Below are positions 32,883 through 45,052 of a stretch of 64,000 nt of DNA, piece after piece (within the stretch, counting starts at the first letter, position 1; each line of letters starts with the position of its first letter). The DNA is from Balanoglossus misakiensis (taxonomy: Eukaryota > Hemichordata), in contig CM082583.2 of the NCBI GenBank assembly GCA_040954595.2, positions 1,488,001 to 1,552,000 of the forward strand. Reading direction: 5' to 3'. The position numbers were made by a program, and so were the translations under genes. The notes beneath the pieces were generated by a model. It saw only the letters and a list, made by a program, of their open reading frames with translations, was not told the origin of the DNA and did no database searches.

Positions 32883-34930
32883 ATTGAAATCTTTGGAAGT
32901 TTGCACTTAGAGGGATGGCATGGCAGTTTTCCACTGTTCATATTACAAAGAATTTGGCGTCACGTGTAGATTTCATGAGTGTTCGAGTTTTGCTCTTCCC
33001 AGCCTCGTACCCACAATCCTCTGATACTTACACTTACGTCAGTTCTATAGCCGCTGACCCACTAGATTCTCCTTATGAATTGCCCAAATTATTTTTTGGT
33101 ATAGTTTTGATAGTTGGTGCACGGAAACTTTTGATCGATTCACGAAATTCAAAATATGTTACATCACAAACCTCATAAAATGGAGGCTAGAGTAGCCTGT
33201 TTGTTTTCAGGTAATTTTACAATTACCTCAATTACCTTTTTTCGAGGGAGGGGGTTAAGAAAACATACAGATTGAAATAACAAGGAAGTGGTATATCAAA
33301 CCGAAACCTTATCTCAATCGTGATTCTAGAGTGTTTCCATGTCATGTGACATCCACAAAAATGTGGTATTATCTTGAAAAGAGTCCCGATTTCCCAAACT
33401 GGTTTTGCGAATGTACTTCACTTTGGAGCAATGCATGAGTACATTCGTAGAAAGATATTGCTCCACTATTTACTGACACTCCTCTTGTACTGCAAATATT
33501 ACTGCATTCTGTCAGGGCAAGACAAAAGACACAGCAGAACTGCCAGAATTAAAACAGACAACTGGCAATTTCAATAAAACATGTAATAACAAATATATGT
33601 AACATTGAATGAGGTGTCCATACAGCTTGGTCATTTAAAGACCTCCAGTCATTGTGACAATGCATAAATATTTATGTACACCATGTTAAAAATTAGTTCA
33701 GGCATACCTTATATATGTTTTTGACTGACCATATCCTAAGCACGCCCTTTTTTTTCAAAAAGACTATCATTATTCTCTGCCAGGCAGAGAGTTGCCGCTT
33801 TCTTGTTAACAATAATATACTATTATAACATTGCATAGATTCCTGTTTGTTTCTGTCCATATCTCACAAACTGTGGTGTGCATACTGTTGATATGACCTC
33901 AAGAAGAAAATGCCAAATGGAAAAATATTTGACATACTAACCTGTATGATAATGTTATACGGTACATTATATTTAACGGTTCCAATCCAATGTTGAGAAC
34001 TAACAAAACAATTTGAGCAGAATTCATTTAAAATTAATTGCAGTTCCGTTTCACCGCATTTCATAGGATGCTGGCTAAAATTCATACTATGGTGGATTAC
34101 CTGTTATGCATTTCTTTCCCTATTTCGTCTGGCAGATTTGAGTTTGACAAGCTGTCATTTTCCTTTCAGCTCCGCAAAATTGATGGATTTACTTTGACAG
34201 CACACAGACTGTCCATTTGTCATCGGAGATACAAGCAGCATCAGGTGCTGAACAGCTTGCAGCAGTGTTGGAAAAGAGTACACAACACTAACTTGCAAGA
34301 GTGCTTTGGCCCTTTCTTCACACTGTCCGAAACTTGTTGTGTTACATCATTGCTTAATGAATAAGAAATACACAGATATTTAGCGTTCTATTCAATACCT
34401 ACAATAGATAAAAGGGTTTCGGTCTGTATGCGACAATCTTCAATGTTCTTATGAGCACAAGGCTTTATTCAGGGAACGTTTTACAGTAAGAATTATATGA
34501 TATAAACTGAATAAGTTTGTTGTCTGTCAACTCTTCTGTCTTTGTCTTACCGATACGGTTCTAACCGCGAACACTGAGGCTTCTCTGCTCGTACACAGTA
34601 TAAATCAATGGATGATAAAATGCGCCCTCTTTTGGTGAACTCTTCCTACCGCCCGACCTTCTACCTTACATTAAGGCTGTAGGGCGGTCAGGTAGATGGC
34701 AGTGTATTGCAAGCGTCTCTTGCATATTTTTTTCCGCCAGGAATGGCATACATTCGTTTTTGGCGACACCACAACTGCTGGAACTTCTCGAAAAATTGAG
34801 AGCCGGATTTCATTAATGCTCATGTTTTCCGAAGGGCTGAAAGAAGATCCAGAGTGGAATATTTAAATTTGCCTGTGGCAGACATCATAGTGGCTGCCAG
34901 TTATTCTATTTCTTGTGCAAGAGATAGTAT
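32883..34930. other. No gene recognised
   Basis: Several frames of 67-108 codons (e.g. 34038-34364, 32915-33178) show no domain, and codon composition does not stand out. Unique sequence of the spacer; no repeat structure seen. Confidence 0.3.
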
Positions 34931-34950
34931 CTTGTTCCAGCGAGATGTTT

Positions 34951-35065
34951 TCTCGTGTGCACGAGAAACATGCTATCTCGTGCATATCTCGTGCGCACGA
35001 GAAAATTGCGAGCGCACTCGTGTTCACGAGAAAATATCACATGCACACGTAAGTCGTGCGCACGA
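34951..35065. promoter_or_regulatory. Cluster of palindromic TCTCGTGNNCACGAGA motifs
   Basis: Four palindromes in 115 bases: 34951-34966 (TCTCGTGTGCACGAGA), 34987-35002 (TCTCGTGCGCACGAGA, perfect), 35017-35030 (CTCGTGTTCACGAG) and 35054-35065 (TCGTGCGCACGA), with extra half-sites. The region is CpG-rich, unlike its surroundings. Each core contains CGTGYGCACG-like half-sites of E-box/bHLH-PAS character. This suggests a dimer-bound regulatory element or promoter about 100 bases before the frame at 35164. Confidence 0.45.
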
Positions 35066-35163
35066 GATAAAAAAATGTGCCCTGTAGTCTTTCTTAGGAC
35101 ATGGTAGCGTGACGTCGCATTGTAATTAACGGACGATCTTGGAAATTCGGCTATTAATGGTGA

Positions 35164-35598
35164 ATGGACTTTCGCCTCCTTCGAACAACAACAGAGACTG
35201 ACGTCGCAACAATGACAGAAAAAGTGAAGCAAATGGCCGACAAAACGAAGAGAATCGGAAAACGGGCAGGATCCTCGGCACAGACATCTGGGAATAATAC
35301 CACCACATCAAATAGAACGACGAGTAGTGCAGGACAAACCGCCACCAGTGACTATGACAACAAGTCTGAAGGCGATGCTGGCGAACCCTTGCACAATACA
35401 ACTACAGTCCTACAGAGAAATGCAGCCCAGCGCCACTCAAGATTTTCCATTCCTGGTCTGGCAGCAGCCAAAATATATGTTGTTGTTTTTTCTCTTAGAA
35501 GCGACCTCAGTCTGAGCTGCATGAGAATAAACTGTAGGTTGGGAATACATTATCAACAAAAAAACACGCAGTCGCTGCGGTCAACACGTAGCTATTAG
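35164..35598 (+). CDS. Open frame of 144 codons, possible first exon, unrecognised
   Basis: An ATG at 35164 (and a second, in ACAATGACAG context, at 35212) opens a frame with a Lys/Arg-rich start (EKVKQMADKTKRIGKRAG) and a long Ser/Thr/Asn/Gly-rich low-complexity stretch (TTTSNRTTSSAGQTATSD). The first ~90 residues look protein-like; the last ~50 (from about 35450) do not, so a donor around 35450-35460 (CCTGGTCTGG) is possible. It sits just after a CpG-rich palindromic motif cluster. No homologue recognised. Confidence 0.3.
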   Translation: MDFRLLRTTTETDVATMTEKVKQMADKTKRIGKRAGSSAQTSGNNTTTSNRTTSSAGQTATSDYDNKSEGDAGEPLHNTTTVLQRNAAQRHSRFSIPGLAAAKIYVVVFSLRSDLSLSCMRINCRLGIHYQQKNTQSLRSTRSY

Positions 35599-36109
35599 TT
35601 TCGGTTTTATGTTCGCTACAGCTCGGAAACCAAAATGTGGTACAACTTCAAGCTACATAAACTGGAAAGCATAGTACGTGCAGAGCAGACCATAGTGACG
35701 CAAGCAGGTATTCTAGGTCGTAAGATAAAAACACGGCGCTAGAAAAACAGTCATCAAAAGTTGCACGTGTTCCCCGGCCACAAATAATGTAATTGTTGGC
35801 GCACAGAATGTCCAGTCGATAAACGTTTACGCTATAGAAACTCACTCTCTCAGCAAAAGTCTGACACCCTCGTCAATGACAAAACGCAAACCGAGCTGGG
35901 TATGATCAAGTCAAACATAGGGCCAATCCCCACTCTGTGTTTTATTATTTTCCACATACGATGGTTCTAAATAAAAATGTACCTATTTGAAATGCTTACC
36001 GAGGTAAGATCATTGAAAGTTTTCAAACGTTGATGACAAATGTATAACTGATTTTTTACAAATGAATAATCGCGCACTTGCATGTTATTTTCTCTATACC
36101 AGACACCGC
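35599..36109. other. No gene recognised
   Basis: End of the spacer. A CGCGCGCG run lies at about 36108-36117, at the edge of the right arm. Confidence 0.3.
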
Positions 36110-36849
36110 GCGCGCGCCGTTGGCAAAAAAAAAAAACGCGGAAAATTATTGAGCATGCGCAGTCGATACTTCACATTGTAAACAAGATGGCGTCGCTGCC
36201 TATGCTTCTGGACCGCTGTCGCCTGACTATGTCGGCAAAGAAGAGACGAATTTAACCATGCAACGCCATATCGGAAGACAGAATGATCGCGAGATGAAAC
36301 CGGGCTATCCAACGATTAGGCAGCCATGTTGACTGATTGGTATGTCGCCGAAGTAATTATTTGCCATTGATTTGTTTACCAGAAACGGTTTGCCTTTGGA
36401 ACACATTTGGCCTCACCGAAATTGATTTCAGAGGTTTTTTCCCAAAAACTAATGACGTTCGTTTTCACCTGAGTGCGAGGATGGATTGAAGGGACACAAG
36501 CTTTTGTAGCCACCAATATTTTGACACTCTTTATATCAATGTTGAGCTGGCATATTTGCTCCAATATGATGTAGTGTACCTGTTGCATTGAAATGAAGCT
36601 GTAATAATATTACAGTGCAATCTAGTCCTTTGGGTTAATAGGAAAACGAGGTCAATAAATGACAGGTTTATTTAAATACAGGATATATTTATCACAAGCA
36701 CTTATGCATATGTATGAGATACTTATTTATTTTTAATTTATTTTTTATTTTTTATTTATTTTGTACGTTCAGGTAATCATATGGATTTGTATGGAATCAC
36801 ATACACATTAATTGAAGACTATCATATCACAGAAGTCGAGCCGCCAGAT

Positions 36850-37600
36850 GTGTAAGGTAACCATTTAGGTTTCATGACTAAGTTTGTTTAAGAATTCATA
36901 AAGCTACCCAATGAATGAATTTCCTTAAAATTTCACAAATGTGACAGAGTTTGCAGTTGTGCAAGAAAGTGTGTATTATTCACATAAGAATTTTTTCGTA
37001 TGCATTTTTCTGATGGCAATGCATTTGACTGTAAACAAATATGGATGTCAGTTAGTAGTGCTATTTTGTCAGTGAAATGGCTTCATCATCATCCCTCCAA
37101 CCAAAGTTGAAACAGAGTTGCAAATATTGCACAGCTTGAAATCATAAAATGCTGCAAAATTGAACCAACCCTTTGGTCAACGATTATGTTCTTACAGCTA
37201 TTATTAGAACCAGACAGTCTCAGGGAACAAGAGACATGGGCCTGATTTGCAAGTTGAGTTAGAACTGCCTTTGCCTGCCCACGGACGCCCCAATTTCAGC
37301 AAAAATTATTGCATTAAAATATGAGTATGGAGAACTATGCTCTGTGTTTCTTTTGTTAGCTGACATAGCTGTTGTCATTCTAGTTTTTCCTCCGTCCTGT
37401 GAGCAGAGTTTCAGTTGCGAAAACCGACAGTTCTCAAAGTACAAAAGTACACCTAAATTGCCTCGGTGATGAGCATGCAGAATTTATCTGATGCTTCTTA
37501 CTGGCAGAAGGACCCCACCAGTTGCAGATTGTGAATTCCATGGCACAAGGGAATTTACGCTTTGCGTTCAAATATAAATAATTAAATCCTGTAAAATTAT
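36850..37600 (+). repeat. Dispersed repeat X, copy 3
   Basis: Very similar in reverse to 44090-44780 (about 95% by eye over 37240-37560: GCCTGCCCACGGACGCC, CCTCGGTGATGAGCATGCAG, AAGGACCCCACCAGTTGCAG). It also pairs with 28200-28890. The closest partner is within the same arm, indicating recent conversion or a TIR role. Confidence 0.7.
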
Positions 37601-38289
37601 TCTATATGTTATTTATTGATGATTCAAAAGTGTTATGACTGATTGTGTTAGAGTACCTGTATTCCATATAAGCATGCTGTCAGTGCACATCCGATTGATA
37701 ACAATTTCACATTTTTAAAAATTTGCTCCTCTGAATAATTATGAATACATAAAACTTCATATGATATAAATTGTCCTGATATCGTAAACATTAAACCCCG
37801 ATGCGTGGTATAAAAGACCCCCCAAATCAGTGGCGAATCTTAATGCCGTTTGACTGACAACAGACAACACCAACGATCTTGGCTCTATGAAAATCGGCCC
37901 AAACAGATCCAAGCATAAAGAATTACACCACACAACGACAGTGGTTGGCTTTATAAACACACACAACATAAAGTTATCGATGAAAAAGTACACGAGCTTT
38001 TGAAACAACAATGATTTTGGGAGAAATCTGGTTTCAGTGCTTTTCAGAAGCATCCCTGGGAAACAATAACCACGCCATTCAAACAGCTGTCAATCGCATA
38101 GAGGTGTAAAGTGTTCAATTATTTTCTATGTACATGAGATCAATTACACAGTTATTATGCACGACGACCACTCCCAAATAAACAACTGTACAAACGCACG
38201 TTAATCCGAACCCCAGTACTTTCCGCACCGGGGTTTAAGGCCTAATGCTAGTGTCACAACATTGATTACCAGACCGTTTCCCTCTGTAT

Positions 38290-38400
38290 GTATATATGTA
38301 TCTATGTATGTATGTATGTATGCAGCCATGTATGCATGTGTTTGTGTGTGTGTGTACATGTGTGTATGCATGTTACATGTATATATGGATGTATGTCTGC
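38290..38400 (+). repeat. ATGT/TG microsatellite
   Basis: Interrupted ATGT, TG and CATG runs on the same side of the repeat unit as the tract mirrored at 27860-27890. Confidence 0.85.
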
Positions 38401-39336
38401 CCTGATCCAAAACATGAAACCACGCTTTTTTTATTTTGGTGTGTAGATGGGATTTTGCTTAAATGAAGTTGTCATTGCAAAAATACGCAAATAACCTGTG
38501 AAATATGTGGAATTGATCAAAACTCAACAACTGGTTAGACTGCTTTGAACATTTGTATGCATGTAGGTAATGTCATCATACCTGATATACTTTGAGTTTA
38601 TATCATGAATTGTCTATTTATTATGCAATTATTTTGTCTTGTTTTACCATTTGAAAAAAAATCTTTTCCTCTTAAAGAGATTGGCTGATTTCTTTAGAAT
38701 TTAGTATGACACTTCCGGTAGGTGATCTTAGTTGGTTTTGTTTAAATTGTCGCAGAATTTGTAATCTGTCATTTTTGGTCAAAATTCATTTTCTGAGAAA
38801 CTCCTTAGATTGCTTTTAAATTTTGGTATGCTTGTTCCAAGAGGTAACCCAAGTAATGTTGTATATAATTTTGGTGAAATTTACATATTGTGGTCTTGGG
38901 GCAATTTTTGCAATTTGTATTCTTTGAAACTACTAGTCAGATTGCTTTCAACTTTGGTAGGCGTGGTGATTGAAGTAGATATTATACAATTTGTTGATAG
39001 TTGGATAGATGTGGTTTGAGGCAGTTTTTGTCATTGTTGAATGTTGTTTTCCCTAAAATACTTGTCTGGTTCCTTTGAAATGTTCTTACAGTAGGTCATA
39101 TCTGCTTGCCAATGTCACATGATTTTTCCCATGAACACAGACATACCTAATTTTGTGTAATCCCCAGATGGGACCACAGTGTGTAATAACCTGACCAACA
39201 GTGACTAGTATATCCTGTGTGTTATACAGTACTTCTCACAAGGTTGAAGTACATGTAGACTGTTGATGATTTTTTGCGATTCTTCAGAAACTTACAATAC
39301 AGAGTCTAATGTGGTAACGTCCATGGTCACATTAGT

Positions 39337-40709
39337 CCTGTTTCAAAATGACCTACATTACACGTCCTATACACATGTTTTGCATGTTATGATTGGTTTA
39401 TCCGCTTCTCTTAGGTCCACTTGCGGCACGCTGATTGGAGGGACCTTGTAGGTTAGGTCTTATTATTATGTATTATTCACTAGACCTTGTAGGTTAGGTC
39501 TTATTACTATGCATTTTTCGCTTTACAGCTCCCTGATTGGTTAACGTGTCAGTCTGGTCCCCCATGTGTTCACTGCCTCATAATACAGGACCTTGTAGGT
39601 TAGGTCATATTAATATGTATTTATTCACCATACAGCTCCCTGATTGGTTAACGTGTCAGTCTGGTCTCCCAGTGTTCACTGCCTCATTGTGAAATGTCCC
39701 ATGTGCTTCCTGGCTAGCGTTGTGGTAACACATTATTCGGGATGTCCGCAGATCATTCATTAATTTTCTGAGAAATAGCCTGACTGATACTATCTCCATC
39801 ATAAACCGCACCCTGGAAAGATTAAATGATTTTTAGATGGACTTTGAAAATCTGATTAACACATCTAAGCATTTTTGCTAACAGTTGTATATTTTCTTAA
39901 ATCACCCTCCTACTTCTCATCATCAATATTATTATTGTTGTTTTACTATTTTAAAGTAAATTTGTTTTGACGTAGATGTTGTGAAAAGGAGTACGTTGTC
40001 CGTTTATACATTCGTATATTGTTTTCATAAAAATGGAACTATGACGGTGCAGCTTCGTGAAAGAAGTACAATAAAAGTAATCATACCTGTAAAGCAACTA
40101 ATGAAATGCAATGCTATTCTAAACAGTTCTATTGTAAGATATTTTTGGTTTGCTCGAATGAATAGCACACACTTCGTATTCAGCCAGGTGTTACACGAAG
40201 TGATGCGCTGAAAAGCATTACGTAACAAAACACTAGCCCATTTCAACAAACCGCCACTGGAAATAAAATAAAAAAAATTCTCCTGGCAATTTTTATTTCG
40301 AGTATCTAGTTCACAGTATCACAAAAAAATGCCATGAATAGTGAAGGAAAGGTTAAATCCAATCATTATATGAGTGCCTTTCTTTATACACTGGGATCGA
40401 GCTTCGACAACGCGCAGGCAGCATGCCAGACAGAATACGACAACTGTATTCAGAAAGTACAAAAGACTTTGCATAACGAGGCAGTGAAAATTGGAGACCT
40501 ACACATTAACCAATCAGGGAGCTGTAAAGTGAATAATACATAGTAATAAGACCTAACCTACAAGGTCTAGTGAATAATACATAATAATAAGACCTAACAC
40601 ATAAGGTCCCTCCAATCACCGTGCCTCAAGTGGACCTAAGATTACCAGATGGACCAATCACAGATGTCGGTACATATGTCATGGACCTGACTTATGAAAC
40701 ATGACTATT
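39337..40709. mobile_element. 1.37-kb inverted-repeat element inserted in the right arm
   Basis: The left arm of the giant duplication reads straight through here, so this is an insertion. Its ends read GTCCTGTTTCAAAA and (reversed) GTCATGTTTCATAA. The subterminal ~170-300 bases pair strongly: CTTAGGTCCACTTG, TGATTGGAGGGACCTTGTAG, TAGGTCTTATTATTATGTAT and CAGCTCCCTGATTGG are all mirrored at 40500-40660. The left side holds two tandem copies of the ACCTTGTAGGTTAGGTC unit plus a third. Two interior frames (39981-40211, 40334-40543) have no recognisable domain. Confidence 0.65.
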
Positions 40710-43239
40710 CAGAACTACCTAGTCTATGCCCGGCAGTGTTCTGTCCGCTTTGCTTCCAAAACTAATGTCTGGCCTCACTCATGCCACTTGCCCAATAAAC
40801 TAATACCCCTTGCTGGGAATTATGATGTAACTAGCGTCGCTTTGAAGCCTATCACATTACTGAACAGTGTTGATTTGGTGTAAGATTATAGTGAAGGCAG
40901 GGCTTATTACATTGAAAATGCTACCCAACCTTAATTACACGTATGTATATCCTTTGTCTAATCATTGGAAAAACAATGTACATGTACCAAAGACTAAGTA
41001 GCTATTTGAAGGTGAATCGCAAGTGGGCACTTTCATTACTTAACCTCAAGCAGTCGGTTAGCTACCGTATACTAAGACAAACATTCCTGGTGTAATTAAC
41101 ATCACTGTCATTAGTAATATCTATCTCCAATCAGTATCAGTTCTGCCTTTATGTTATTTTAAGTCAATTGTCAAGGTTCATGTACATATATTACAGCTTA
41201 ACTGTCTTGTCAAAAACTTACGCATGTACATGTACCTAATTCTAGGCTTACCTGTAGGGTTAGAGATACAGTGTTTTATATTAATATGCATTAATATGAA
41301 ACTAAAATTTGATGGTTAATTTAAGACCCCCCTGAGCAATGGTAACCTCGTTAAATATGTGCATATCTAATTCTAGGCTATTCAGCTGAAGTAGAAACCT
41401 GGACATGGACAACTTCGGGGTCAAAATCTTTTGACAAACATTTGTGTGATCTTGGGTAAACTTTGACCTACATTCCTATATTTTAGCATCCGGAGCAGAT
41501 ACAACCTTGACACTTGGAGTGATGGAACTATTTGATTGAGTATTATGTCTTGCCTCATTAATTATGTACTTACCTAATGCCAGCCTAACCAATAGGGCTG
41601 GAAGTCTGGCTTTTTGGACATGATAAATTTGAGATCAACATTTTTCTACAGCAGCCAGCCTTCTCTTAAAAAGAATGGACAATATAAAGGCTTTGATGGT
41701 ATACTGAACTTTTGACTCCCTCCCTGAGACTGTGTGCCAATGACGGGATAGCCTACTCAGCGTTGGGTAGATCCTAAGAAGGCCTCAGCCAGGCATCAAA
41801 TACAAAAAGCGGAAATCCAAGCTTTAATGGTGGGTTACATCGTTAACTTCCCTGCAGAGCTGATTTCTCAGACTGTGAGCCAATGACGGGTAAAGCCCCT
41901 AGGTAGGGGCCACCTAAGACAGGCCGGTCATGCTTTAATCACAAAGAAGGGCAAGTTTAGTCTTACCACAACTTTGTCTGCTGTATATGCTTCATAAAGA
42001 TTGCAGAGTATTTTGAGAATACATTGTGTTAAGGCAGTGTGACCAGCTAAAAAGTACTGGCAAACACAGCCAATGTGTAATGAAAAACATCTAATTTGGC
42101 TGAATAAAAGACATAAAACACAGCAAAAGCACTGTGACTAGCTGAGACATAATACTCCATTATGCAGTTCCATCACTCCAAGTGTCAAGGATGTATCTGT
42201 GCCGGATGCCAAGATATAGGAATGTAGGTCAAAGTTTACCCAAGATCACCCAACATTTTGTCAAAAGATTTTGACCCCAAAGTTGTCCATGTCCAGGTTT
42301 CTACCGCAAATGGATAGCCTAGAATTAGATATGTACATATTTAATGAGGTTACCATGGATCAAGGCAGTCCTAAGTAAACCATCAAATTTTTAGTTTCAT
42401 GTTAATTCATGTTAATATAAAACGCTGTATCTCTAACCCACTGGTATGCCATTCTGTGTTTCATGCTACCCAATATGGGTAAGTAGGTAAAAAGTCACCC
42501 TAGGCCATTTGAAATTTTGCTGAAAAAATCTTGTCTCTTACATATGTACATTTGGTAAAAGGGAAATTTTAATCAGGGAGTAGAACATATTCATAAAAAA
42601 TATTTGAGGGAAAGAAGGAAGTTTTTCATAGCTTTGGTGCGTCAAATAGTAGAGAGGTTCCCTTGTTATCCTTAGACTCAAACTCAGAGTTTCCAATCTT
42701 TCAGTATTTTCATGATATTACTTTCCATCTTAGATTTGTTCATCTAAACAAACTGACTGATAGGTATACATGAACATTTTATTGACTAATGAATGTGCCT
42801 GTATGTTGCAATTTAAAGAAGTCAGATATTAAACGAGCGCCACACCTGTTTTAATCAGCCTCCATATGGAGGGTACACATCGCAGAGAGATGACAAACCC
42901 CATGCAAATTCAAGTAATATGGCTCAATGGTGCTGATTTTAAAGGATAGGTGGATGATTTGAAAAATGTTATTGTGGAAAAAGATGTGTAAAATTTGGCA
43001 GCTTGTGAGGCTTTAATTGTAAAATCTTTGAAATGTGTTTTACTCTTTAGGTCCAATTTTGTATATGTCATTATATTATACCAGTTTATTGATGGTGTAA
43101 ATCACGCTATTTGATTGGTCGAGACACGACACGTGACCGTGATATATTAGCCATATACCACAGTCATATATCATAGTTAAAGAAAATGCCTTTTTAAAAT
43201 GTTTTATGCAAAGTTTCAATATACTGGCATAATATAATA

Positions 43240-43380
43240 GCAATAAAACACCCCCAGCCATGGTATACCACTCGATTTTGACCAGTTCAACTCCATATAC
43301 GCACTCGCTATCGCTCGTGCGTATATGTCGTGAACTGGTCAAAATCTCGTGATATACCATGGCTGGGGGTGTTTTATTGC
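43240..43380. repeat. 141-bp hairpin element
   Basis: GCAATAAAACACCCCCAGCC opens and GGCTGGGGGTGTTTTATTGC closes a palindrome with ~60-base arms (few mismatches) and a short loop around ACTCGCTATCGCTCGT. The preceding 180 bases (GATTGGTCGAGACACGAC, CGTGACC) look like part of the same element. It resembles a foldback MITE or the terminal hairpin of a rolling-circle element. Confidence 0.75.
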
Positions 43381-44089
43381 TTAAATATACCATTGGGACC
43401 AATGTGAAATTGTTCTAAACTCAGAAACTCAAGAAGGTACTGGTCAGATTGCTTTAGAAATTTGTGTGTATTTATGTTATTGAGACTTTATACAGATTTT
43501 ATTTTTCATTTTTGAAGTATATTTTTGGGGTGATTTTGGTCGTCATATACTCAAAAACCTCTACCCACATTTTTTTTAAAATTTTGTTTGCATGTTCTTA
43601 GGTGTGATTTTATGACAATTTAACAAACCCAGTGATGGAAGTGACAATATTTTTTTTTTTTTTTGGCAATTTCTGCCATTTTTGTCTGATTGCTTCGCAA
43701 TTTAGTTTGCAGTTTCTAGGGAATTCTTACTGTGGTGCACAAAATTCACAAAGGTGATTTACTATCCTCATGCGCTTTGTTGAACTGGCACCCTGTTGCA
43801 AAACAGACATTACAACACTCTTTGAATTGAATTCATAGCTACCAATTTTTCGGGGGTGTAGCACCTTTTTTATGCCTAAAACTTTGATCGAGAACTTCAA
43901 ATTAAATGCAACCCTCCAAATATTTGCAATATTTCAGGTAAAATGATTTAATTTTAAAGCATAAATTTTGATGTATTCATAATCATTAAGAGAAACACAT
44001 TTTGAAAATAGAATATTAATCACACTAGCAGTCATAATACTTTTGAATCATCACTAAAGAACATATAGAAAAATTAAACAGGTTTTAAT

Positions 44090-44780
44090 AATTTATATTT
44101 GAACGCAAAGCGTAAATTCCCTTGTGCCATGGAATTGACAATCTGCAACTGGTGGGGTCCTTCTGCCAGTAAAAAGCATCAGATAAATTCTGCATGCTCA
44201 TCACCGAGGCAATTTAGGTGTACTTTTGTACTTTGAGAACTGTCGGTTTTCGCAACTGAAACTCTGTCCACAGGACAGAGGAAAAACTAGAATGACAACA
44301 GCTATGTAAGCTAACAAAAGGAACACAGAGCATAGTTCTCCATACTCACATTTTAATGCAATAATTTTTGCTGAAACTGGGGCGTCCGTGGGCAGGCAAA
44401 GGCAGTTCTAACTCGACTTGCAAATAAGGCCCATGTCTCTTGTTCGCTGAGATTGTCTGGTTCTAATAATAGCTGTAAAAACTTGATCATTGACCGAACT
44501 GTTGGTTCAATTTTGCAACATTTTATGATTTCAAGCTGTGCAATATTTGCAACTCAGTTTCAACTTTGGTTGGAGGGATGATGATGAAGCCATTTCACTG
44601 ACAAAATAGCGCTACTGACTGATGTCAATGTTTGTTTACAGTCAAATGCATTGCCATCATAAAAATACATGTGAGAAATTTCTTATGTGTATGATACACA
44701 CTTTTGTGCATGACTGCAAACTCTGTTACAGTTGTGAAATTCTAAGGGTTGAATTCATTGGGTAGAATTCATGTTTTTTG
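44090..44780 (-). repeat. Dispersed repeat X, copy 4 (reversed)
   Basis: Mirror of 36850-37600 with high similarity, and of 17280-18700 with lower similarity. Together copies 3 and 4 flank the right arm's middle as inverted repeats, just as copies 1 and 2 flank the left arm's middle. Confidence 0.7.
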
Positions 44781-45052
44781 GATTCTTAAACAACCAGTCA
44801 CGAAAGCTAAGTGGTTACCTCAGAGAAACTGTGTTAAATTTGGTCATCAATTGCTTTAAATCACACAAGACATTCCCAGAGCTAAAGTTACTGCAGCAGT
44901 CAGTTTCAACTCAGCTTGCAAATTGGGATCATGTCTTGTGTTCATCGAGACTGTCTGTAGTCGAGTTGACAGTCCTATGGGGTCAATGATGAACCTACAA
45001 ATGTTCTTTCCAATGAAATTGTTATAAATCTAATATTCAGGATTTGCATTCA

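Noticed and set aside
34038-34364. 108-codon plus-strand frame as a gene
   Set aside because: No domain, no splice or promoter context, composition like the surrounding non-coding DNA.
34614-34705. Hairpin around CTACCGCCCGACC / GGGCGGTCAGGTAG
   Set aside because: On writing out the reverse complement the two sides do not pair continuously; only short partial matches.
43076-43402. 108-codon minus-strand frame
   Set aside because: It consists of the hairpin element read through; palindromic DNA gives mirrored residues, no domain.
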